DNA of 50,117 nt from the NCBI GenBank assembly GCA_025358295.1, contig JANYJY010000048.1, forward strand, positions 1 to 50,117, in the 5' to 3' direction. Made by a program: the position numbers and the translations under genes. Source of the stretch: Gammaproteobacteria bacterium. GTDB lineage: Bacteria; Pseudomonadota; Gammaproteobacteria; Steroidobacterales; Steroidobacteraceae. Position 1 is the first letter of the stretch. The number at the start of each line of letters is the position of its first letter. Positions 26,103 through 35,074 of this stretch are shown piece by piece. The notes under the pieces are model-generated. The model worked only from the letters and a program-made list of their open reading frames with translations, made no database searches and was not told where the DNA came from.

Positions 26103-27293
26103 CTAGCCCAAGGGCCGATCGATCATTTCCAAATGCAGGGGACTATCTTCCACGTAGGCGTGCGCCAGAGCCACCGATTCATCGAGCTCGATGCCGAGGC
26201 CGGGCGCCGTTGGAGGAATCACGTAGCCGCTCTCCCAGCGAATCGGGGTCTTCAACAGCTGGGCGTGAATCCCACCCCATTGCTGGATGCTCTCCAGAAT
26301 TAGGAAATTGGGACAACAAGTCGCGATCTGGATGTTTGCCGCGCCGACCACCGGGCCGCAGTACAGATGCGGCGCAATTTGCGCGTAATGCACTTCCGCG
26401 AGCGCGGCCACTTTTTTCGCCTCGAGCAGACCGCCGACGCGGCCCAGGTTCATTTGGATGATATTGGCCGCGCCGGTTGCCAGCACACGGGCGAACTCAT
26501 ACTTCGTCGACAGACGTTCGCCGGTGGCGACCGGGATGCTGGTGCCGCGCGCGACGATGGCCATCTGCTCGGGCATTTCCGGCGGCACGGGTTCCTCGAA
26601 CCAAAGAGGGTCAAAGGGCTCGAGCTGTTTCGCCAGGCGTATGGCACCCGAGGTGGTGAATTGGCCGTGAGTGCCGACCAGCAGATCCGCGCGGCGTCCG
26701 ACGGCCTCACGCACCCGCCTGACCAGACCGACGGTGCGTTCCAGCGCTTCTTGGGTCGGCTGACGCGGATCATAGGCTGAGAATCCGCCGGTGGGATCGA
26801 ACTTCAAGCCGGTAAAGCCCTGCGCCACGTATTCGGCGGCGCGCGCCGCAGACCGATCGGCGTCGTGATAGAAGTCATCGCCTTCGCCGTCTGCCGGATA
26901 CAAATAGGTGTAGGTACGCAGGCGTTCATTGACCTTGCCGCCCATCAAATTGTAGATCGGCTGACCGACCGCCTTGCCGATGATGTCCCAGCACGCCATT
27001 TCCAAGCCGCTGATCACGCCCATCAACGAGACGTCGGGACGCAAACTGAATCCGGAGCCATAGCTCTCGCGCCACAGCGATTCGATCTGAAACGGGTCGC
27101 GCCCTGCGAAGCGCCGCGCGAACAGATCTTCGATCATTGCGGCCACGACCTTGGGACCGAAAGTGGCCGCATACACTTCACCCACACCTTCGATGCCACA
27201 GGCGGTCTTCAGTTTCAAGAAGACGAAGTAGCGGCCGCCGAAACTCGGCGGCGGATTGGCGACAAGAAATACTTTGACGCTGTCGAGCTTCAT
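26103..27293 (-). CDS. Enolase-superfamily (mandelate racemase/sugar-acid dehydratase) protein with an altered metal site
   Basis: A 396-residue enolase-superfamily protein of the mandelate racemase/galactonate dehydratase group. PLWFEEPVPPE and IPVATGER hold the second and third metal-ligand glutamates, and QIAPHLYCGP the C-terminal His base. In galactonate dehydratase the first ligand is the Asp of DFHGR; here the aligned segment reads GTHGQF (about residue 207), so the Asp is missing and the His kept. That may be a subgroup feature. The likely reaction is dehydration or epimerisation of a carboxylic acid, with the neighbouring GMC enzyme and hydroxyacid dehydrogenase before and after it. 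ATG 27293 follows AAGGG, 13 bases after the GMC stop. Confidence 0.85.
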   Translation of the reverse strand: MKLDSVKVFLVANPPPSFGGRYFVFLKLKTACGIEGVGEVYAATFGPKVVAAMIEDLFARRFAGRDPFQIESLWRESYGSGFSLRPDVSLMGVISGLEMACWDIIGKAVGQPIYNLMGGKVNERLRTYTYLYPADGEGDDFYHDADRSAARAAEYVAQGFTGLKFDPTGGFSAYDPRQPTQEALERTVGLVRRVREAVGRRADLLVGTHGQFTTSGAIRLAKQLEPFDPLWFEEPVPPEMPEQMAIVARGTSIPVATGERLSTKYEFARVLATGAANIIQMNLGRVGGLLEAKKVAALAEVHYAQIAPHLYCGPVVGAANIQIATCCPNFLILESIQQWGGIHAQLLKTPIRWESGYVIPPTAPGLGIELDESVALAHAYVEDSPLHLEMIDRPLG

Positions 27294-27306
27294 ATAATTC
27301 CCTTAC

Positions 27307-28917
27307 TTAGGAGTCCTTCTGCTGAATGAGATCAGCCGCTTTTTGAGCCACCATGACTGTGGGCGCATTGGTATTGGCTGATGTAACTGTCGGAAACACG
27401 GATGCGTCCACGACCCGCAGGCGTTCCACGCCGTGCACCTTCAATGATGCGTCAACGACGGAATCCACGGGATGGCGGCCCATGCGGCAGGTGCTGACGG
27501 GGTGATAAACCGTGCTGGCCCGCGCGCGGAAATCGGCAAGCAATTCCTCGGGCGACAGGGCGCAGAGGTCGGGAGCCAAGGGCTCGAGGATCAAGGAGCG
27601 GATTGCCCGCGTGCGCGCGATGGACTGCAACAGGCGGCCGCCGTGCACTACGTCGGCGATGTCTTTCTCGGTCGACAGGTAGTTCGGGGCAATCCTCGGC
27701 GGCAGACGAAAATCCGGCCCCGCGATATCGATCCGCCCGGTGCTGGTCGGCCGCGTGGGTTGGAAGCATAAATAGAATCCGGAAAAGGCATCCAGCTTGA
27801 TCCGGGTTCGGGTTGCGTCGCCCGTGCCATAGGTCACCGGATTGAAATACAGCTGCACGTCGGGACGCGCAGCCTGGGGATTGGCGCGCGCGAATCCGCC
27901 GAATTGGTTCACGCTCAGGGCCAAGGGCCCGCGCCTGGCGAGCAGGTAGCGCATGCCGGCGATCAATTGCCGGATCGGGGAATGCAATTCATCGTTGAGC
28001 GTGGGTCGCGTGGCCTTGAAGGAATACACGACGGCGAGGTGATCTTGCAGATTTGCGCCGACGGCCGGGTTGTCGAGCAGGGGAGCGATCCCGGCGGACG
28101 CCAATCGTGCTGCGGGTCCGATCCCCGACAATTGCAGCAATTGCGGCGAATTGACCGCCCCGCCGCAGAGAATGACTTCGCGATTGGCTGCCGCGTAGTG
28201 CGCGGTGCCGCCACGCGAATATTCCACGCCCACGGCGCGCCGCTGCTCGAAGCGAATCTTGCTGACCCAGGCCTGGGTTTCGAGCCGCACGCCTTCGCGG
28301 CGCAGTGCGGGCCGCAAAAAAGCATCTGCGGCGGAGCGCCTCAGGCCGTCGCGGATAGTCACTTGGTAGCACCCAAAGCCTTCGGGGTGCAGTCCGTTGA
28401 AGTCATCGGTGACCGGCAAGCCGAGTTCAGCCGCCGCGTCCAGCCAATTGCGGCGAGTCGGGTGCAGAAACGGTGTCACATCCTTGACGTCCAGGGGACC
28501 GTCGCTGCGGACGGCGCCCGATGCATCGACGCGGCGCTCGGATTTCTCGAAGTACGGCCGCACGTCGTCCCAGCCCCAGCCGACATTGCCCAGGTCGCGC
28601 CAATCATCGAAATCGGCCGGCATGCCGCGGCAGTAGACCAGGGCGTTGATGGAACTGGAGCCCCCGATGACGCGGCCTCGCGGCCAATAAATGCTGCGGC
28701 CATTCAGGCCGGGGTTCGGCTGGGTGTGATATTTCCAATTAACCGCCGGGTCGGCAAAGGTCCGGCCATAGCCGATGGGCGTTCTGATCCAAAACCGTCT
28801 GTCGGAGCCGCCGGCTTCCAGAATCAGCACGCGGCTACGGCCGTCAGCGGACAGCCGATCGGCGAGCACGCAGCCGGCGGTGCCGGCGCCGATGATTATG
28901 TAGTCAAAGTCTGCCAC
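27307..28917 (-). CDS. GMC-family FAD oxidoreductase (choline dehydrogenase-like)
   Basis: A 536-residue flavoprotein of the glucose-methanol-choline family. It shows the N-terminal FAD loop DYIIIGAGTAGCVLADRL, the GMC signature YWPRGRVIGGSSSINALVYCRG (in pieces about 78-99), GAVNSPQLLQLSGIGP, and the C-terminal catalytic region VYHPVSTCRMG and ANTNAPTVMVAQKAADLI. It oxidises an alcohol to an aldehyde or further. BetA-like enzymes in this family use choline, but the operon with the two genes at 25180-27293 points as well to a polyol or sugar-acid pathway, so I leave the substrate open. It starts at GTG 28917 with a weak ribosome-binding site and diverges from the MFS gene at 29039. Confidence 0.9.
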   Translation of the reverse strand: MADFDYIIIGAGTAGCVLADRLSADGRSRVLILEAGGSDRRFWIRTPIGYGRTFADPAVNWKYHTQPNPGLNGRSIYWPRGRVIGGSSSINALVYCRGMPADFDDWRDLGNVGWGWDDVRPYFEKSERRVDASGAVRSDGPLDVKDVTPFLHPTRRNWLDAAAELGLPVTDDFNGLHPEGFGCYQVTIRDGLRRSAADAFLRPALRREGVRLETQAWVSKIRFEQRRAVGVEYSRGGTAHYAAANREVILCGGAVNSPQLLQLSGIGPAARLASAGIAPLLDNPAVGANLQDHLAVVYSFKATRPTLNDELHSPIRQLIAGMRYLLARRGPLALSVNQFGGFARANPQAARPDVQLYFNPVTYGTGDATRTRIKLDAFSGFYLCFQPTRPTSTGRIDIAGPDFRLPPRIAPNYLSTEKDIADVVHGGRLLQSIARTRAIRSLILEPLAPDLCALSPEELLADFRARASTVYHPVSTCRMGRHPVDSVVDASLKVHGVERLRVVDASVFPTVTSANTNAPTVMVAQKAADLIQQKDS

Positions 28918-29038
28918 GCATGGAGCTTAGTCGTTCATTGCCGCCGCGCTATGCCATTTCGCGATTTGCCCATGTCATTTTTCGAACCGACCCGGCCCCG
29001 TCGCGAAACCCGGGCGAACCCTGTATGGTGCGGAAGGA

Positions 29039-30358
29039 ATGAGCACGACCGCCATTGATCTGCCGCGATCCCAAGCGCCGACATCGATCGAGCGCTGGTA
29101 CATTCTGATCCTGATGTGTTTGATTTATGCGATCAACATCGCCGATCGCTATGTCGTGTCCACGGTTCTGGAGCCCATACGACTCGATCTGCATCTCGAT
29201 GATGACAGTGCGGGAATGCTCACCAGCTGGCCGCTGGCCTTGTTTTATGTCACCTGCGGCATTCCGATCTCGTGGTATGCGGATCGCTCGAACCGGCGCA
29301 ATATTCTGTCGATTTCGCTCATCGTCTGGTCAGGATTCACGGCGCTGTGTGGTCTGTCGCGCGACTGGATTCAGTTCGCCCTGGCGCGGATCGGCGCGGG
29401 GATCGGCGAAGCCGGCGGCACACCGCCGTCCACGGCCATCGTGTCTGATTGCTTTCCGCCGGATCGCAGGCCCATGGCCATGACCGTGCTGGCGCTCGGC
29501 GCGCCCATCGGCGCCTGGATTGCGCAGGAATTCGCCGGATGGGTGGCCAACGCCTATGGCTGGCGGGCCGCCTTCCTGGCGCTCGGCATTCCCGGGCTGG
29601 CAGTGGGGATAATCGTGTTTCTGACGATCCGTGAGCCGACGCGCGGCCGCATGGACGAAATCGTCGATGAACTCAAGCCGTCGCTGAAAGAGACCTGGCG
29701 ATTTTTCTGGCAGCAGAAGGCGGCGGTTCACGTCGTGATGGGCGGAGGCCTATGCGCCCTCTGGGGTTGGGGGCTGATGTTTTGGACACCGCCTTTCCTG
29801 ATGCGCACGTACAGTTTGAATGTTGCCCAAGCGGGCGATGTGACCGCCAATATCCACTTGATCGGCGGTTCTCTTGCAACCATTGCGACGGCTTGGTACC
29901 TGTCGCGGCCGACCATGGCGGACCCGCGGCGCGTGGTGTGGCTGATGGCAGGCGTCGTTGCGCTGGCCACATTTCCGTCGATCGTCGCCTACTGGACGCA
30001 CGATCTTGCGCTCACCAAGATCATGTTTTGGCTGTTCATTCCCGCCATTTATTTTTACATCGGTCCCTGCTTTGGACTGCTGAACAATCTCGCACCCTGC
30101 CACATGCGGTCCATGTTCATCGCGGTGTCGCTCCTGGTGGCCAATGTGTTCAATCTGATCGTCGCGCCGAAACTCATTGGTGCCTTGAGCAATTTTTTTG
30201 CGGGCAGTCACGGCAACGATGCAGCGTCGCTGCGAATGGCGGTGCTGATCCTCGCGCCAACCGGGTTCTGGGCTGCCTATCATTTGTATCTGGCTTCCAA
30301 GACGATTGTGGCCGATCAAAAACGGGCAATCGCCTACACTCGGGACTGGGCTCCCTAA
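29039..30358 (+). CDS. MFS transporter, spinster-like
   Basis: A 439-residue, 12-helix transporter. NIADRYVVSTVLEPIRLDLHLDD at the first helix, WYADRSNRRNIL in the 2-3 loop and GEAGGTPPSTAIVSDCFPPDRRP are typical of the spinster-like major-facilitator group. The ATG follows GGAAGGA with almost no spacing, which is unusual, but no in-frame alternative lies upstream. It precedes the LysR gene by 24 bases and diverges from the GMC operon, so it may import the substrate of that operon or the methylated amine of the genes downstream. Substrate unknown. Confidence 0.9.
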   Translation: MSTTAIDLPRSQAPTSIERWYILILMCLIYAINIADRYVVSTVLEPIRLDLHLDDDSAGMLTSWPLALFYVTCGIPISWYADRSNRRNILSISLIVWSGFTALCGLSRDWIQFALARIGAGIGEAGGTPPSTAIVSDCFPPDRRPMAMTVLALGAPIGAWIAQEFAGWVANAYGWRAAFLALGIPGLAVGIIVFLTIREPTRGRMDEIVDELKPSLKETWRFFWQQKAAVHVVMGGGLCALWGWGLMFWTPPFLMRTYSLNVAQAGDVTANIHLIGGSLATIATAWYLSRPTMADPRRVVWLMAGVVALATFPSIVAYWTHDLALTKIMFWLFIPAIYFYIGPCFGLLNNLAPCHMRSMFIAVSLLVANVFNLIVAPKLIGALSNFFAGSHGNDAASLRMAVLILAPTGFWAAYHLYLASKTIVADQKRAIAYTRDWAP

Positions 30359-30382
30359 ACCATTCGTCGGGCGCCGTAAAAC

Positions 30383-31348
30383 ATGGCAAATACAACGATC
30401 GATCGCCGCTGGCTCCCGCTCAATGCATTGCGCGCCTTCGAGGGCGTCGCCAAGCACTTGAGCTTTACCGCTGCAGCCAATGCACTGTTGATATCGCAAA
30501 GCGCTCTGTCGCGCCATGTGATCGCGCTGGAGAAATTGCTGGGCACGCAGCTGTTCGAGCGCAAGCCCCACGCGCTGGTGCTGACCAAGGCCGGACAACA
30601 TCTATTGCCGGCGGTGATGAAGTCCTTCGACCGTCTGGAATATGCGCTCGACGACATTCGCAACGACGGTTCCGCGAGCTTAAGAACCCTGCGCGTGCAG
30701 ATGCCGCCGAGTTTCGCGGTGCATCTCGCGGTGCCCATCTTGCGCGATTTTCGGCGCGCCGCGGCCGAAGTGGAGATCGACCTGGTGAGTCCCTATGGGG
30801 TCGGGCCGCCGCCGAGCGACGTCGACGTGGCGGTGGTGTATTCGCGGCCGACCGTGACCGATTTGGTGACGGACCTGTTGTGGCCGGTGCGACTGAGTCT
30901 GCTGTGTCACCCGAATATCGCCGCCCGGCACGCCGGCAAGAGCTTGGCCGAATTCATCGAATCCAATGAGCTGGTGCATGTGCGGATTTCCGATCAGCCG
31001 CGGCATCATCTTTGGACCCAGTTTGTGCGGCAATCGAATTTGAATTCGTTGAACGTCGAACGCGGGCTGGTTTTCGACACCGCCGTTCTCGCCGTTCAAT
31101 ATGCACTGAGCGGCGAAGGCATCGTGCTGGTGGATAATTATCTGTTCAGCGATTGCATCCGCACCGGGCAGTTGGTCAAGCCCTTCGACAACAGTCTCGA
31201 CGACGGCTATGGTTACTATTTGATCACTCACCCGGAAGCGCTGAGCGATACCGCCATTGCGCTGTTTCGTTCATGGCTGATCGAACGGTTCGGGACCGGT
31301 ACCGGCGCTGCGCACTCTAATTTGCATCTAGCCGTTTCGAATGAATAA
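30383..31348 (+). CDS. LysR-family transcriptional regulator (GcvA-like)
   Basis: A 321-residue LysR regulator: N-terminal winged helix (LNALRAFEGVAKHLSFTAAANALLISQSALSRHVIALEKLLGTQLFERKP, about 13-62, read in pieces) and a C-terminal ligand domain. The WLPLNALRAFE opening and the domain pattern resemble GcvA-type regulators. It lies between the MFS gene and the dimethylglycine-dehydrogenase-like gene on the same strand and probably controls these and/or the divergent GMC operon in response to a pathway intermediate. Confidence 0.93.
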   Translation: MANTTIDRRWLPLNALRAFEGVAKHLSFTAAANALLISQSALSRHVIALEKLLGTQLFERKPHALVLTKAGQHLLPAVMKSFDRLEYALDDIRNDGSASLRTLRVQMPPSFAVHLAVPILRDFRRAAAEVEIDLVSPYGVGPPPSDVDVAVVYSRPTVTDLVTDLLWPVRLSLLCHPNIAARHAGKSLAEFIESNELVHVRISDQPRHHLWTQFVRQSNLNSLNVERGLVFDTAVLAVQYALSGEGIVLVDNYLFSDCIRTGQLVKPFDNSLDDGYGYYLITHPEALSDTAIALFRSWLIERFGTGTGAAHSNLHLAVSNE

Positions 31349-31416
31349 TCGCGATTGCGTGGCGCGCGGTGCGCCCGCGATCACCTTGTACTCAACACCA
31401 TGAATTTGGAGATGCT

Positions 31417-33828
31417 ATGAAAAGCCACGCGAAAGTTGTGGTTATCGGCGGTGGCGTGGTCGGCGCCAGCGTTCTTTATCACTTGACGAAAGCCGGATGG
31501 AAGGATGTTCTGCTGATTGAACGCGCCGAGCTCACGTCGGGCTCCACCTGGCATGCGGCCGGCGGCATGCACACCGTCAACGGCGATCCGAATGTCGCCA
31601 AGTTGCAGCAGTACACCATCGAGCTGTACAAGGAGATCGAACAGATTTCCGGGCAGTCCTGCGGTGTCCACATCACCGGCGGCATCATGCTGGCGGGAAC
31701 CCGTGAGCGCCTGGACTGGTTGAAAATGGCGAAGGCGCGCGGCCGCTATCTCGGCATGGACTTGGAGATCATATCGGTCGACGAGGCTGCAGAGCTGTTT
31801 CCGTTGCTGGACAAGAAGCACTTCGCGGGCGCCATGTACGATCCCATCGAAGGCCATGTGGATCCCTATGGCGTCACCCATGCCTATGCGAAATCGGCGC
31901 AAATCGGCGGCGCTGAAATCATCCGCCACACGCGGGTCACGGATCTGCAGCAGCGCGCCGACGGCTCGTGGGATGTGATCACCGATCATGGCAACGTCCA
32001 TGCCGAGCACGTCGTGAACGCGGGCGGTCTGTGGGCGCGAGAAGTGGGGCGTATGGTGGGCATCGAACTGCCCATACTCGCGATGGAGCATCAGTACCTC
32101 ATCACCGGCGACATGCCGGAGCTGGTGGGCAAGAAGGAACAGCTTCACGCCATCGACTTCGAGGGCGAAATCTACATTCGCCAGGAACGCGGCGGCATGC
32201 TCATGGGCACCTATGAGCGCGCCGGAGTTCCGTGGTCTGAAGTAACCACCCCGTGGGATTTTGGCCAGGACTTGCTGCCCAACGACTTGGAGCGCATTGC
32301 CCCGAGCCTCGAGGTTGGTTTTGCGCATTTTCCGGCGCTCGCCGGCGCGGGCATCAAGAAGGTCGTGAACGGACCGTTCACCTTTGCGCCCGACGGCAAT
32401 CCCTTGGTGGGGCCGATCCGTGGATTGAAGAATTTCTGGGTGGCCTGTGGCGTGATGGCGGGCTTCAGCCAAGGCGGCGGCGTGGGCCTGGCGCTGTCGC
32501 ATTGGATGGTCGACGGCGATCCCGGCGCCGACATCTGGGGCATGGACGTGGCGCGCTACGGCGATTGGACGACCCTGGCGTACACCAATGCGAAGGTCCG
32601 CGAGAACTACTCGCGCCGTTTCAGTATCCGCTTTCCGAATGAGGAACTGCCTGCCGCGCGGCCCCTGCGTACCACGCCCATCTACGAAAAGCTGCAGGCG
32701 GAAAATGCGGTATTCGGCGATTACTGCGGACTGGAACACCCCCTATGGTTCGCACCGACGGAGCAGGAAGCACACGACGTCATCAGTTTCCGTCGTTCCA
32801 ATTCCCACCCGCATGTCGCCTCGGAGTGCCGGGCCGTGCAACAGTCCGTGGGGCTGTTGGAAATTTCGAATTACGGCAAGTTTGACGTCCGCGGGCCCGG
32901 TACGGCGGAATGGCTGTCGCATGTGATGGCGAACCGCGTTCCCGCAGTCGGGCGCATTGCGCTGACCCCGATGTTGAATGAGCGCGGCAAGCTGATCGGT
33001 GACTTCACCATGTGCAGAGTCGCCGCCGATCATGTCTTCCTGGTGGGGACCTATGCCGCCGAGACCTACTACATGCGCTGGTTCGAACGACATATGCCCG
33101 CCGCGGGCGTGTCGGTTCGGCCCTGTGCCATGGAATACGTCGGGTTATCCGTGGCGGGCCCGAACTCGCGAGCGTTGTTGCAAAAGCTGGTCCGCGACGA
33201 TCTATCGACCGCGGCATTTCCGTTCATGTCGTTCAAGCGCATGGAAATCGGCATGGTGCCCGGCTATGTCGGACGTGTGTCCTTTACCGGCGAGTTAGGC
33301 TACGAGATCTGGGTGACCACGGATTATCAACGGGCACTCTACGATCTTCTGGTGAAGGCCGGCCGCGAATTTGGCCTGAAGCTGTTTGGCGGCCGCGCCC
33401 TGAATTCCATGCGCATCGAAAAGAGCTTCGGCAGCTGGTCGCGCGAATTCAGGCCCATTTATGGACCCTTCGAAGCCGGCCTGGATCGGTTCGTCGATTT
33501 CAAGAAGAGCGAGTTCATCGGCCGCGCGGCGGCGGCCGAGGAGAAGCAGGGCGGCGGTGCGCTGCGCCTGGTGACTTTCAAAGTCGATGCCACCGATGCC
33601 GACGCCATCGGCGATGAGCCGATCTGGCATGACGGAAAAACCGTCGGATGGGTCACGTCGGGTGCCTTTGGGCACCGCGTCAATCATTCCTTGGCGCTCG
33701 GCTATGTTCCGGCGGCGCTTGCCACGACCGATTCGGGCTTTGAGATCGAAATCATCGGCGAGCGCCGCATGGCGCATCGTCTGGCGGGGCCCGCATTCGA
33801 TGCGAGCGGGAGTCTGATGCGGACATAA
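31417..33828 (+). CDS. Dimethylglycine/sarcosine dehydrogenase-like flavoprotein with GcvT domain
   Basis: An 803-residue protein: an N-terminal FAD amine-oxidoreductase domain (VVVIGGGVVGASVLYHLTKAG at about 7-27; TSGSTWHAAGGM at about 41-52, where the family carries the histidine that binds FAD covalently) and a C-terminal GcvT-like folate domain (SFTGELGYEIWV, RIEKSFGSWSREF, GYVPAAL). It would demethylate dimethylglycine, sarcosine or a similar N-methyl compound and pass the carbon to THF. The frame is open upstream, but ATG 31417 has GGAG 5 bases ahead and begins the domain. The substrate is not certain. Rieske and PotF-like genes follow on the same strand. Confidence 0.9.
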   Translation: MKSHAKVVVIGGGVVGASVLYHLTKAGWKDVLLIERAELTSGSTWHAAGGMHTVNGDPNVAKLQQYTIELYKEIEQISGQSCGVHITGGIMLAGTRERLDWLKMAKARGRYLGMDLEIISVDEAAELFPLLDKKHFAGAMYDPIEGHVDPYGVTHAYAKSAQIGGAEIIRHTRVTDLQQRADGSWDVITDHGNVHAEHVVNAGGLWAREVGRMVGIELPILAMEHQYLITGDMPELVGKKEQLHAIDFEGEIYIRQERGGMLMGTYERAGVPWSEVTTPWDFGQDLLPNDLERIAPSLEVGFAHFPALAGAGIKKVVNGPFTFAPDGNPLVGPIRGLKNFWVACGVMAGFSQGGGVGLALSHWMVDGDPGADIWGMDVARYGDWTTLAYTNAKVRENYSRRFSIRFPNEELPAARPLRTTPIYEKLQAENAVFGDYCGLEHPLWFAPTEQEAHDVISFRRSNSHPHVASECRAVQQSVGLLEISNYGKFDVRGPGTAEWLSHVMANRVPAVGRIALTPMLNERGKLIGDFTMCRVAADHVFLVGTYAAETYYMRWFERHMPAAGVSVRPCAMEYVGLSVAGPNSRALLQKLVRDDLSTAAFPFMSFKRMEIGMVPGYVGRVSFTGELGYEIWVTTDYQRALYDLLVKAGREFGLKLFGGRALNSMRIEKSFGSWSREFRPIYGPFEAGLDRFVDFKKSEFIGRAAAAEEKQGGGALRLVTFKVDATDADAIGDEPIWHDGKTVGWVTSGAFGHRVNHSLALGYVPAALATTDSGFEIEIIGERRMAHRLAGPAFDASGSLMRT

Positions 33829-33832
33829 GCCG

Positions 33833-33854
33833 TGCGCCGCGAATGGCGCATTTT
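33833..33854 (+). terminator. Weak hairpin with short T-run after the dehydrogenase gene
   Basis: tgcgcc (33833-33838) and ggcgca (33845-33850) can pair around a 6-base loop and four T residues follow. It is short; it may act as a partial terminator or an attenuator before the Rieske gene, or be chance. A TATATT at 33859-33864 could be a -10 element, but no -35 is visible. Confidence 0.3.
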
Positions 33855-33904
33855 GCGTTATATTGCGGCAGCGGAGTTTCGCATGAGCAGCGGCGGGAGG
33901 GCGT

Positions 33905-35074
33905 ATGCAGAGCACATCCGACATCGACAAGCTGGCCTATAACGGGCTGACCGAACACACGGAAGGTTTGCCGGCGGATGCGTATTACGATCCTCGTCAG
34001 TATGAGCGGGAAATGCAGCGCATCTGGTATCGCAACTGGATCTATGTTGGTCGCTCGAGCGACGTTAAGAGCGCTCGAGCGTTCCGTACGTTTGAACTCG
34101 GCGACCAGAAGATTCTCCTGGTGCGCGACGATCAGGGAATCTTGCAGGGCTTTCATAACACCTGCAGGCATCGCGGCGCGGCGCTGTGCCGTGAGTCGGA
34201 AGGGGTGCTGCGCACGGCAAGCATCATCTGCCCGTATCACGCATGGGTTTATAACTTACAGGGCGACCTGCTGCGAACTTCCTCCAAGGCGCACGCCAGC
34301 GGTTTCGACGTGGCGGACTTTCCGCTGTACAGAATCAGCGTCAAGGAATGGAGCGGTTTCATCTTCGTCGCGTTGACCGATGCGCCGCCGCCCTTCGAGA
34401 AGATTTTCGATCTGCCGTTAAACCGGCTCGCTGCCTGGCCGCTCGAGGAATTGGTGGTCGGGCATGTGCTGCTCAAGACGATCAACAGCAATTGGAAAAT
34501 ATTCTGGGAGAATTACAACGAGTGCCTGCACTGCCCGGGCGTGCACCCTCAGTTGTCGCGACTCGTGCCCATCTATGGACGTGGGCTGCTCGAGGAGCGC
34601 GACGATCCCCAGTGGAGCCTGCATGCCGATGATGCGCATCCGAAGTTCAAGGGCGGGCTGCGCAGAGGCGCCGCTACGTGGTCCTTGGACGGCAAGACCA
34701 CCGGAATCCCATTTCCCGGATTGTCCGACACCGATCGACAGGCAGGCCATATTTATATGACGAGCCTGCCTTCGGTGTTTTTGGTGGGGCATGTCGACTA
34801 TGTGCGTGTGGTGCGCCTCCTGCCGCTGGGTCCCGAGAAAACCGAACTACGCGTCGAATATCTTTTCTCTGCACAGACTTTGGCCGATCCGAGCTTCGAT
34901 ATGCGCAATGTGGTGGATTTCACCAATCTAGTCATGACCGAGGACGCGCAGGTGTGCGAACTCAATCAAATGGGCTTGCGGGCAGGACCTCATGTGCGCG
35001 GAGTGGTCATGCCGGAAGAGTACGTCGTACGTCAGTTTCATGAGTGGCTACACGCTGAGTTGGCGCGCGTATAG
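33905..35074 (+). CDS. Rieske non-heme iron oxygenase, alpha subunit (possible betaine/quaternary-amine demethylase)
   Basis: A 389-residue ring-hydroxylating-type oxygenase. The Rieske 2Fe-2S motif is C-x-H (CRHRG, about 87-91) and C-x2-H (CPYH, about 109-112); the mononuclear iron site is NYNECLHCPGVHP (about 203-215). Proteins with this layout include glycine-betaine and carnitine monooxygenases as well as aromatic dioxygenases; the neighbouring DMGDH-like and PotF-like genes favour an N-demethylase. No reductase component is encoded nearby. A GGGAGGG precedes ATG 33905. The PotF-like gene begins within its last 35 bases. Confidence 0.88.
   Translation: MQSTSDIDKLAYNGLTEHTEGLPADAYYDPRQYEREMQRIWYRNWIYVGRSSDVKSARAFRTFELGDQKILLVRDDQGILQGFHNTCRHRGAALCRESEGVLRTASIICPYHAWVYNLQGDLLRTSSKAHASGFDVADFPLYRISVKEWSGFIFVALTDAPPPFEKIFDLPLNRLAAWPLEELVVGHVLLKTINSNWKIFWENYNECLHCPGVHPQLSRLVPIYGRGLLEERDDPQWSLHADDAHPKFKGGLRRGAATWSLDGKTTGIPFPGLSDTDRQAGHIYMTSLPSVFLVGHVDYVRVVRLLPLGPEKTELRVEYLFSAQTLADPSFDMRNVVDFTNLVMTEDAQVCELNQMGLRAGPHVRGVVMPEEYVVRQFHEWLHAELARV

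Noticed and set aside
27904-29058. 384-codon plus-strand open frame opposite the GMC oxidoreductase
   Set aside because: Antisense shadow; no motif and it runs into the divergent MFS start.
31381-32739. 452-codon minus-strand open frame opposite the dimethylglycine-dehydrogenase-like gene
   Set aside because: Antisense shadow of a gene with full domain support; the translation shows no recognisable domain.
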